In this document: in pieces, positions 51,867 through 61,573 of the stretch
Layout: every line of letters begins with the position of its first letter
How positions within the stretch are numbered: the first letter of the stretch is position 1
Source: Synanceia verrucosa
Taxonomy: Eukaryota; Chordata; Actinopteri; Perciformes; Synanceiidae
NCBI GenBank assembly: GCA_029721515.1
Contig: CM056559.1
Coordinates: 23,715,565 to 23,779,564 of the forward strand
Direction: 5' to 3'
Length of the DNA stretch: 64,000 nucleotides
Position numbers and translations under genes: made by a program
The notes under the pieces: generated by a model
The model's database searches: none
Told to the model about the DNA's origin: nothing
The model's input: only the letters and a program-made list of their open reading frames with translations

Positions 51867-53669
51867 AAGAAGAGGGGAGTCACAGATATGAAAATGAAGT
51901 CACATCATGTCAACGCGGCAGCAACGTGCAGCGCAGATATCGAGATAACAAGCATGTTGAAACGGGAGAGAAAACTGAAGCGGCTCGGACAATCCCTCAG
52001 AAGATTTTTGCATCCATTTCTTTTAGCAGGGTGTTGAAACGGAGTGGCATGCTGCCAGCGATGAGCTCTTGTCTCACAAAGTGAGGACAGAACATTTCCC
52101 TGAAGTCCTACACTTTATATCTGGAGCAAACCTGTAGAAGCTGATTGGTTAGAAATGAGCATCCCAGTGTGCACTGTAGTGCAGACATGTGCTGTAATCT
52201 AAGAATCATCCTGTCTCACGTAGTTACATAAAATATTATAGACGTAACAGATCATGCATATTGTATATGGCATATATTAACATTACGGCATGTTACTATT
52301 GTTGGAGAGACCTTATGTATGCAATACGTATAAGCCACTTACTCAATCTAAAAGCAAGACTATACGTATAGTCCGCAGCCCTGAATAATACATGTCATCC
52401 AGCACAAAAGTGGGCCTCCTGCTCTCTTGAATTAACTATGATTGATTCACATATTGCCACTGGAGCTATAGGACCCAACCTAACACCATCTCCGTCAGTT
52501 GAGTCTATCTATATAAGTGGAGGTTGTTGTTGAATAAGAAGCACTTACAAAAAAAAAAATGCACTGGATGCACAGAATGGGAAGCCGCTCTGTGACATCA
52601 CACCGCCAAAGAGGGATGGCCTAATTAAACTTTCATCCGACAAATATTCATGTGCATTTAATGATCCTGAATCACTTCATTCCACATGACTTATGAATAT
52701 TAATGAACAAGAAGGAAGGGTGTGTTGTTGTGTGTAGGTTGGAGCCCAAAGCAAAGGGTCCATGTTGGTGAAGGAGAAGGATGTGTCTATCCACCAGTCA
52801 ATCACTTCACAGTTCAGCCAAACCCTCCAGGCCAGAGGTCATAATTAGAAGTGAGCATACACTGTGTGTAGCTACAGCCTCATTCAGCAGTGCAACACCC
52901 TGATGTGACCAGAGCAGGGGAGGCTGCTGGTGGCCTATTTCTGGGCTCCGTCCCTGTCACTTCTCCCCTCGACGAACGCCCGCTGGCTGCCATCTTGCCC
53001 TTGAGCATTGTTCCCATTTTGTCATGCTTTTTTTCTTCCTCTATTAATTAAAACAATGCAGCCAAGCCTCGTGTGCAGCCATCAAAAAACCCAGTCATAA
53101 AAACAGAGGCTGATGCGGATACAGTAATGACATCGAGTGTAGGATGTGAAATGTTTTTGAGCCGAGGTACATCCCGCTGTTTCATATTTAGCTCCGATAG
53201 GGTTTCTGTAATTGCTATAAATTAGCACAATGGTTTTCTGCTTGAGCACTACTTGTTCCCAGACACATTAAAGGCATAACATTGCTCTGCTTGTCAGTGT
53301 CTCGGATCACACAGATGAAAATAAGGTAATTCTCAGTTTTTACAGTACATTGAATTCAAACAGCTGAATGCACACGTGCTATGTAAAATAATGATTTTCA
53401 TATAGTTTAGTGACAAAATAATTGACCAATTAAACTTTCGCTCTTTCAGTCAATGGTATAGTATGTCACATTACACGCAATCTGGAAAACAATGAATGTT
53501 CTGTGTCGCACATCAACAGAATATTATCCAAATGTTACCATATCCCTGTGAAGAGTGAAATGTAAACCAGTTTTGTGGACCACTGACTTTCTCTCAGAAA
53601 ACTGAGAAACACAAGAAAAGTAGCTCCATGGACAACAATATCATTTTCCTATGAAGCCATTTAGAGCAC
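49623..53669. other. Non-coding stretch with simple repeats
   Basis: It contains a repeat terminus 'gggctgggtactgaacttcg' near 50409, (CAG)n at 51251-51269 and (TG)n at 51826-51864. The region around 52590-52720 is AT-rich with several TAATTA/ATTAAT motifs. No gene recognised. Confidence 0.4.
51826..51864. repeat. (TG)n microsatellite
   Basis: About 19 uninterrupted TG units. Confidence 0.97.
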
Positions 53670-53673
53670 TTAA

Positions 53674-54199
53674 ACCCTCAGACACCACTGTGTACATTTT
53701 TGTACATTTGATGATTTTATCCCTTTAAATGCCAGTTTGATTATTTGATGTCACTGTCGTTTTTTTACGAAAAATACAAAAATGTAAAGTTATTTTCCAT
53801 AAGACTAAATTATAAATCTGAGGATAAACAAAAACTAATAATGCATCAATGTTACAATTTTGGCAATTCTTTGATGTATCCTAGACTGATTTGAAAAAAA
53901 CAAACAAATAAAAACAAATAAAAAAAACAGCCACCCAAAATTAGTTTTATGGAAAATAACTCATTTGTATTTTTCCATAAAAAACAACATCAAATGATCA
54001 AGCTTACATTTGAAGGGGTTAAAATTCTCAAAGTGATTGAATGTTTGGTAGTTTTGAGCAGTGCTAAAGTTGTTTAAGAGATGCAGTTGTTTTTTTAATA
54101 ATTAATTAGCTGTTAAGTTTTTACAGCAGTTTTTGGAAGTGGACATTTTTGTCCTTAAGGGCACAAGAGTGTAGTATATTAAACTGATGCCTGAGGGGT
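53674..54199. mobile_element. TTAA-type foldback element, third family
   Basis: TTAA (53670-53673) is followed by accctcagacacc. The far end in complement reads acccctcaggcatcag next to a decayed TTAA. Inside, about 53712-53812 and 53938-54025 are imperfect reverse complements of some 90-100 bp (blocks ttatttgatgt, gaaaaatacaaa, ttattttccataa and their complements). No coding capacity. Confidence 0.7.
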
Positions 54200-57035
54200 A
54201 ATGTTACGAGAAACCTGAAAGTGAGGCTACGGGCTAGTGGGGAACACATGGAAAGACAATATTTCTGTGATAAATCCAATTCCTTTCTCTGCAAAAAAAA
54301 AAAAAAAAAAAAATCTTCAAATCCAGCATTTTGTCTTCCACAGTGCATAGCAACCATCTTCCACAGAGATGAAGGACCACTTACACATCAGCATAACCAC
54401 TATCATTGGATCAATGCTGCCATCTACTGCCACTTTTCAGCCTCTTCAGTGTAGCTTCCCATACAGAATTAGGGTCATGAGTATGAATGAAACACTTATT
54501 GTAAAGAGATGTAATTGATTTTTGAGTCTAGTTCTGTTCAGAAAAGAAAAAATATGTCTGTATTTACTGGCAAAGCAAAAATACACGACATTGTACTGAG
54601 TCAGTTTCTGTGGGCAGTAATGAGAGTTTTACAGATTCAGCAGGTCTGCCTGTTTCGTTGTCCAATTCACTCAGTCACAGCTCTCCTCCAGTTCCACACT
54701 GTACACTTTGTCCTGTGGAACAGCACTTCACAGTGCTCTCCTGAATTCCTTCCAATGGTTATAAAAAGGGAGGAGGGAATACATCAGGGAGATGTATGGG
54801 GTAATGGCAATGTAGGGAGACCTAAAATAGAATCAAGGGCTTTAGTCATCAAAAAGTGTACTGCACAGGTGTGGTTTTATGGTTTGGATTTTTTTACTGC
54901 TTCCATTGCAACCTTGCAGCATTTTAAATCATGAGCCTTTTGTGGTAAAGTGCCAATATTCAATATGTCAGGTGTTAACAACTACGCACAGCAGTGCAAG
55001 TCCCACAAGACATGATGACAGCCAAGATTTTGGTGTTAAATTGCAGTGTTTATTGCAACGTGAGAAACAGAACTTACGGAATCAGCACCTTGCATGGAAT
55101 AAATATGTCATAAAGACTGCAAGGTGTAGATTCTTCAACAATGGCTATTGCACGCAGTCCACTCTGGTCTGAAATTAAACAGCATGGAAATGATGATGTG
55201 CCATCCTGATTTCTCTTACTTAAGCTTTCACCAAATCTGTGGAGATATTTCCCAGGCATGAAGGAGAAAATCATTAGTTTAAATTGATCTAATTAATATG
55301 GAGGACAGACGCTGCAACCCATCTGATTAAGGTGCAAGTCAAATCTTTCACGCCACTCGCTTGACCTCCACACTCAATGATGCAACCACCAGAGACACTT
55401 GGTTCCAGCTGCTTGAGTCGCTGACCTGATCACAGTGAGCAAAAAAAAAAGAAAAAAAATCCTTATCTACGTGCAACAGACAGACAGTCAAAGGAAGTGA
55501 ATAAGAAGAGAAGAGAAGATAAGAGAACATATTATTCTTCATATTAATGCATCTGTCCTTACTGGAGGCAGATGTCAGTGCAAGGTGTGGGAATTGCAAA
55601 ATGACCTTAATATTAAAAAAATAAACCATCACTACTGTAAGTAATGGGAACATTTTCTACAGAAGAACAATTTAAGAACACAATGTAAAGAAAAAACAAT
55701 AGCTTAAATCTGTTTAGCCATTTCAGATTCAGGTCCTGGTATTTTATTGTGCTGTCTCCAAGTCACACCATCAAGGTTTAGTGAGACACATGAGTAGAGC
55801 GGAGCCATCTAACACCTGTGCTTTTCCTGTATATGACAAGTCAATATGTCTGCTCTGAAAAAAGGCCTTTCGTGTCCCAGAGAGCAGCTTTTTCTTACTC
55901 AGAAAAAAATGGATATCATTTGGCAACCCTGAAGATTTGTAATTTAAACATGATAATTTAAGCAAAACAAAACACAGGTGTAGAGTCACTGCAGATCAAT
56001 GCTTTGAGTCATTATTCAAGACAAAATTCCAGACATTCTATGGCTTTCAACTTATATCAGCATATATCATTGTGCGTGTTTTACATATAGTCAAGTCCAA
56101 CAGACAAGCAGTTATGAACATGTCAATTTGGCTTTGGTCAGTTTGGCTAGCAGACACGGCACGGCATACAACACACCAACAGTATATTTAAACTTGCGTG
56201 TCTTATTGGCAAATATCATATTCATAAAGCTTGTGTACTTCAAACAACTCTGAACTTTAACCTTTTCTGTGTAGAACTGCAGCATCTATCTGACTCTGTT
56301 TCCAGGATCACCACAAATAAAAAAGCTATCTTGACATCACAAATATATACATATAAAAAAACTATTAAATAAATAAAATATCATAATTTGATCTATGATA
56401 GTTAGGATATAAATAGTTCCTAGTACCACTGGTCCTTTTATTGTTACTTATCTTGTTTTTATTGTATGTTTTAATTTATGTATTTTCTTTCTTCTTATCC
56501 TGTATAGCTTAAAAACTGCTAAGTTGACTAATGTAACTGTGTTGTAATGTAATTGTAATAATTTTATTTAAAAAAAAGACAGACGCGGCAGTAGTTACAA
56601 TCCTCTCCCGAACAGAGGTGTCACTGTTGTGAAAACACATCCACAACCCACCGGCGAAGCAGAAGAAGAAGAAGCAGAGGAAGTAGAAGGTTGCTATGGA
56701 CTCCTTGGTTGCTAAGGATTTGCTAATTATTTGCTTTCTGTTAAACACCCCCATGTTATGGATTAATAATTAATATTGATGATTTTTTTAATCTTATTTT
56801 TATATGATACTTTTTTAAAAAGCCAATACAAGCACTTTAAGTTTGAGATGTTTGTATGGTGTCAAGTGACTGCTTATTCTAGTGTCGTTCCCTTGGCAAT
56901 TTGTTAAAAAAAAAAAAAAAAAAAAAAATCGTTCTGTTAAACAACGAGCCTCTCATTTATTAACCAAGCGAAAGGAGGCTGACTGGAGCACAGTGCGGCA
57001 GTCGGACACGCCTGCTGTATGGAGAGTCCTGCAGT
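54200..57035. other. Non-coding stretch with A runs
   Basis: It holds A runs at 54293-54313 and 56906-56928. A patch at 56578-56725 with ccaccggcgaagcagaagaa and two ggttgcta motifs may be an old repeat or a regulatory patch. No exon was identified. Confidence 0.35.
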
Positions 57036-57060
57036 GTGAACACCTTAAAACTCCGAAGGG

Positions 57061-57200
57061 AAGTCACGTCGTGTAAGCGCGCAAGACAGAAATTTTGTCG
57101 TGTACGCGACAAGCAGATGCGGCGCCTTTTTGTGCCGCGCGCGATGGGTTGTACGTCACGATTGCGCGCGCACAAGCAGACGCGGCGAGTATACAGCCGG
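57061..57200. promoter_or_regulatory. CpG-dense patch upstream of the rbm7-like gene
   Basis: By my count about 20 CpG dinucleotides lie in 140 bp, against near absence in the surroundings, with a CRE-like core tacgtcac at about 57151. It lies 750-880 bp before the start codon. It could be a promoter island for this gene, for an undetected divergent transcript on the minus strand, or a CpG-rich repeat. No exon was recognised. Confidence 0.4.
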
Positions 57201-57529
57201 AACAGAACCGGACACTTACTGCAGCTGCAGGAGAGGGACATTTTTCTTTACTTTGATGACAGCAGGATGGAAAAGGACTTGTTTTTTTGTACTATTCGTC
57301 TTATTTTTAGGAAAAATTCCACATTCATAAAAGAAAATGGTCTAACAGCAAACCCAACATCACTCTGTTTTTGCAGGACCTTTGTCAGTACAGCAGCATT
57401 ATAGACAGCATTCAAAATCCTAAGGCATCAAAAACACATTTTATTTTTGAAAATTTTTTAGTTAATCAATATGCTTTTTCAAAAAAATATTTATTTGTCA
57501 GTTATTTATAAATGTAAGTGTATATACAC

Positions 57530-57530
<1 letters not shown>

Positions 57531-57588
<58 letters not shown>
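57531..57588. repeat. (TA)n microsatellite 1
   Basis: An uninterrupted TA array passing into a few GT units. Confidence 0.97.
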
Positions 57589-57596
<8 letters not shown>

Positions 57597-57693
57597 ATAA
57601 GTACATGACTTTTACATATACTTTTAATATGATTATATATAAGTTTTGTATTTCTTACCCCTAGCTAAACAGTTTTGTTATGTATATATTTGT

Positions 57694-57694
57694 T

Positions 57695-57760
<66 letters not shown>

Positions 57761-57762
57761 CA
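57694..57762. repeat. (TA)n microsatellite 2
   Basis: A TA array with rare interruptions (taca, tgta), 105 bp after the first one and about 180 bp before the start codon of the rbm7-like gene. Confidence 0.95.
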
Positions 57763-57764
57763 GT

Positions 57765-57944
57765 CGGCCCTGGGAAAGCGCCATAATACATGACTCTGGG
57801 CGCTGTTCACTACGGCGTAATCTCAAGCGTAACGGCATTTCACTTTACGACAGCTCGGGCCTTCCGTTCACATATAGCAGAGCTTCTTACGCCAGCCGTT
57901 AGCATTTAAATTCTTTTGGGACTGCTTGTGTCTGCTTGAACACA
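57765..57944 (+). promoter_or_regulatory. Probable core promoter and 5' leader of the rbm7-like gene
   Basis: Moderately CpG-rich sequence that begins sharply after the (TA)n array and runs to the start codon. No TATA box at a convincing position; CpG-rich TATA-less starts are usual for housekeeping genes. Transcription start not determinable from sequence. Confidence 0.5.
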
Positions 57945-58037
57945 ATGGGAATAGAGCAGGAAACGGACCGGACTCTCTTCATAAGAAATTTGGATTCAAG
58001 AGTGACGGAGGAGCTCTTGTTTGAACTCTTTGTACAG
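57945..58037 (+). CDS. rbm7: rbm7-like exon 1
   Basis: 31 codons, MGIEQETDRTLF...ELFVQ, with the donor CAG|GTACTG in phase 0. It holds RNP2 and the first RRM helix. A CTAG-repeat palindrome follows within intron 1 at 58071-58087. Confidence 0.9.
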
Positions 58038-61000
58038 GTACTGTTGTCGTTAACGCTAGATATTGCTAGTCAGCTAGCTAGCTAGCTAATGTTAAGTGTA
58101 GAGATAGCATGACGAATATTTCTAACAAACGTAGCGCATCAGTTAAAATTACCCACTACGACGTGGTGTGGTACGCTCTTTTACTATACGCGTATACTTT
58201 ATACGTTATAGCCAATTACCATTGTGTGTTGTGTCTTGATTCACTCACCCAGCAAACGTTAGCTTTAGCTAGTTCTGGTCTGGGCTAACGCTGTATGCTT
58301 GTTCTTGCAGGCAGGGCCGCTCATCAGAACGAAAATCCCTAAAGACGCTGATGGGAAACCGAAAACATTTGGTTTTGCCGTTTACAAACATGAAGAGTCC
58401 GTGCCGTATGCCATGCAGCTGCTCGACGGGACAACGCTGCACGGGAGAACTGTACGTGTGCAGTTTAGAGCTGGTGAGTTGTTTAAACTAGTGACCAATT
58501 TAACACCTCTTGTAGTAGTGGACGTTCATGTCATTACATGACTGTCGGTTTCTTTTATATAAACATAATTCATCAACGATGTGTTGGGGGTAATTTATTT
58601 TCGTAGTAATAAAAGTGTCCACCAACCACCTGGATTAAAAAATGGTTCGTCTGCTGCACGTTAAAAAAAGATATTAGTTTTCTATGCAGGTGTTTTTATA
58701 ATTTAATTGAAAATGTTTTTGTTTTGTTGCCGATTGGGATTAAAAAATAGATAAATAGCTGTCTTTAAAGTTAATCAATTTTTTAATGGCTACTTCTGTG
58801 TGCTATGGGACTAGTTTAATCTCAGGTTGCTATCATTATAAAGAAGATCAATGCAAAATAATCACTTAAGCAGTTTAACTTTTTTTTGGATAAAACTTTG
58901 TGTTCCTTGTCAGTATGTGGTTATGATGAGCTGACAAATAGGGATTGGTTTCTGCACCATGAGTGTTTATATCTGTAAAAACTTTGCATCAATGTTAGCC
59001 TAATTCACTGCATCATTGCTAGCCAACATTTGACTTGACATGTTTAATGCCACATGAAAATAAATTTATATGGCACAGTGAAACAGACTTTAAATTATCA
59101 CACTAAATTGTTCCTTGTCACCCAATGTGACACACTGATACAAATGTATCATGATTGTTTGTACTTGCACTGGTGTGGCAATTATTTTCAAACTGGAATT
59201 AATTTCTGATTTTTTTTCCTGATGCCTCTTCACAGGAAGCAGCCATAGCAGCAGTCCAGGGAACCTGCAGAAATCAAGTCCGGCAAATACCCCAAATCCG
59301 CATGGCCAGAGGTAAGAATGTCTCATGTCCAGCTGCACCAGAAACACAAATCTGGTTACCAGTAGCATCACAGCTTGTAGAGACCTCTGTGTCCCTCTGG
59401 CTTCACAGGCAGCTCTCATTATGGTGGTTGTCACCTGCATCTTAAATGTGTTAACGTCACCACAGAACTGTTTTCTATTTTTTTTACAGCACAGGGTTAA
59501 TTGTTTGTAAATAAATCAATTTCTGCAGTGTTTTATTTCAGGCACAAAAGACTTTTTTTTTAAGATGTTTTGGAGTCAAGTCAGAGAGTGGGATGATCTG
59601 TGCAATATTTTTCTTAGTAACAATAATTGCAAATACATGCCTGTGAATTCTTTTGGTAGTCTAGCTTCTCATTAGCTAATAATTTTGAGGAATGGCACTA
59701 CTCTGTAGTTGCAATTGGTACCAGATTTGTGCGTTCAATTTACCCTCTGAGATGCTTCCTCCTAATTGAATATTACATCGACATGCACGTTTCTCATGCT
59801 CTTGGCAGTGCCCTGTGCACAAAAATTGGAACTCTGGCAAAAGATGTGGCATGAAATGGGATTGGGCTGCTCTGTATTTACTCATATAAAAGCCTCTGTG
59901 TGCAATCCTTTCCATGTTTGATGCCAAATGTCATGTCAGCAGTGCCTGTTTAGGGCATATGCTGGAAAACTTGAAAGCACTGGCGCTAGATTTAAATTAG
60001 GCAGAATCCAGCCAGTATAATGTATACAGTATATCTTAGTAAGTATTAATAGTTTAGTAGTTAAAACAATCGGAAATAATCTAAATATATTTCTTACATT
60101 AAAAAACACTCTGCTTTTCCATGTGTATTACCACAAAATTAAAGAGAAAAATGGGGAAAAAAGACGTGGGCACTGCTGCTGTTCAGTTTATTAAAACAAC
60201 ATGAGGTTGCATTAATGCCTCAAAGTCAACAATGAGTCATGAGTGATGGTGAACAAACTTATCTGCACCAGGCAGCACACTTTCATCATCAGTTGCAGGT
60301 TAGTGCAGTCAGTGTGTCTGAGTTGGCTTCACGTATCTGTGCTGATTGACTTGTTCATCAGATGCTCCGTCACAGATCTTGGCTCTGTTCTCTCACCACT
60401 GAAAAATGTTTCAATACGTCTAACAGCAGGGTACATCCCACATAATGGTTATGCAGATTTTCCCAGTCAATATCCCTGGTCATATCTGGCTTATGTGATT
60501 AGATGGATGAATTCTGTGTTACGTTTTTAGAATACATGGTGATTACTCTTCGTTTGCAGCATCTGCAGGATGTTATTCACGCCATGTTTGCAAAGGTGGG
60601 ATGCACTGTGCGTGGAACAAATTCTTGCCTGCCTGTATTCACGTGTTTTCCTAACCTTTAGGAGTACACTGTCTCTCAAACGTATGATGAAAACAACATG
60701 GAACCAGTCAACAGAATAAGGATGAGCATACCTTTATGAAAACTTAGAGCGACCTTATGAAGTGTTAAAACCCTCCATAAATGCCAGAGAGGTGAAATAG
60801 GGTCAAAGCATTACTTAAAACATCATCTAAAATCATTTAGATAATCAAAAATATGGAAGTCAAATATACACTTTGTAGAAGTGGGTTGTAGTCAGTATGT
60901 GGGATGTGTACTTGACACCAAGTTACTGCTTTTTCTATGAAGACAAGAAACTTGACCATGGCTTTGCATAATTGTTCCAGGACCGCAATCCAGTTCAGTT

Positions 61001-61573
61001 CTCCACCATACACTCCTCCAGCCCAAATGCAGATGTCCCATTCATCTTTCGATAATCTGCAGAAATGTGTCATGGTAACCTTTTTTTTTTTTTGAAATAT
61101 TTTTCAGAATTTATAGTTTTCATAATAAGTGATGTGTGTTCAGACATGCTTTTTGTAAGAAATCAACATTTTGGCCTCAATGAACTGTATGTCACACAGG
61201 TCTTGTTCCTTGTCCTTTCCTTCACCTATAGATGAACAACATGATGTGGCTCCACGTGCAGCAGATTGAGCAGTTGAGTGGTGGTTTCAATAAGCAGAGG
61301 CAGCCGCATGCAGGTGGAAAATCTGGACAAGGTGGCTCCAGACAACACGACAACACTCCCTACCAGCATCTGTCGCAGATGAACAGCGGCGGCAGAAATC
61401 AGCGCTACTTGGATGAACAAGCGTCTGGCCGTCATCAGCAACATGGCCACAGCCGGGACCACTACCACCATCAGAGCGGCAACCGTCACCATGACAACAG
61501 AGGTGGCAACAGACATCACATCGACAAGGGTAGCAACCGTGGCTACCAAGATAATAGATGGCGACGGTACTGA
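57945..61573 (+). CDS. rbm7: RBM7-like RNA-binding protein gene (exons 57945-58037, 58311-58473, 59236-59311, [missing exon], 61232-61573)
   Basis: RRM protein of the RBM7/RBM11 family. In vertebrates RBM7 binds U-rich nascent RNA in the nucleus and, with ZCCHC8 and the helicase MTR4, forms the NEXT complex that feeds RNAs to the exosome. The RRM spans residues 9-86, with RNP2 LFIRNL (11-16), RNP1-like KTFGFAVY (44-51) and the first helix VTEELLFELF, the surface used by RBM7 to bind ZCCHC8. GSSH after the domain and the tail rich in His, Asn, Gly and Arg resemble RBM7 more than RBM11, although FGF in RNP1 is RBM11-like, so the paralogue is not certain. The start ATG has a strong Kozak context (acaATGg). 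The visible exons encode about 223 residues against about 266 in human RBM7. Exon 3 ends with two bases of a codon while the last exon is read from its first base, so at least one exon of length 3n+1 is missing from this model. Confidence 0.85.
58311..58473 (+). CDS. rbm7: rbm7-like exon 2
   Basis: 163 nt with acceptor ttcttgcag and donor GCTG|GTGAGT. It encodes AGPLIRTKIPKDADGKPK... through RNP1 to VQFRA and the first base of a Gly codon. The AGP start matches the family exon boundary. Confidence 0.92.
59236..59311 (+). CDS. rbm7: rbm7-like exon 3
   Basis: 76 nt with acceptor tcttcacag and donor CAGAG|GTAAGA. It completes the Gly codon, then encodes SSHSSSPGNLQK...PHGQ, a Ser/Pro-rich linker, and leaves two bases (AG) of the next codon. 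Confidence 0.82.
59312..61231 (+). other. rbm7-like intron 3 with an unplaced exon
   Basis: 1.92 kb between the donor GTAAGA and the acceptor cacctatag. In human RBM7 a short exon of roughly 27 codons lies between the counterparts of exons 3 and last. Candidate acceptor/donor pairs were checked by eye. The cleanest (60560-60595, 36 nt) has the wrong length class. Those with a 3n+1 length (for example 60299-60332) have weak donors and no resemblance to RBM7. Confidence 0.5.
61232..61573 (+). CDS. rbm7: rbm7-like last exon
   Basis: 113 codons from the acceptor cacctatag to TGA, MNNMMWLHVQQIEQ...DNRWRRY. The C-terminal half is a low-complexity tail rich in His, Gln, Asn, Gly and Arg (SRDHYHHQSGNRHH), consistent with the disordered RBM7 tail. 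The first codon is ATG, but by homology this is an internal exon start rather than a separate gene. Confidence 0.82.
   Translation: MNNMMWLHVQQIEQLSGGFNKQRQPHAGGKSGQGGSRQHDNTPYQHLSQMNSGGRNQRYLDEQASGRHQQHGHSRDHYHHQSGNRHHDNRGGNRHHIDKGSNRGYQDNRWRRY

Noticed and set aside
56690..56725. RFX X-box-like pair (ggttgctatgg ... ggttgctaagg)
   Set aside because: The half-sites are in the same orientation and wrongly spaced for an X-box, and no adjacent gene start was identified.
57675..57902. Open frame of alternating Ile-Tyr upstream of the rbm7-like gene
   Set aside because: It is the translation of a (TA)n array and the adjoining leader.
60560..60595. Possible 36-nt exon in rbm7-like intron 3
   Set aside because: It has a usable acceptor (tttgcag) and donor (AAG|GTGGGA), but its length is a multiple of three, so it cannot repair the frame between exon 3 and the last exon, and its translation is unlike RBM7.
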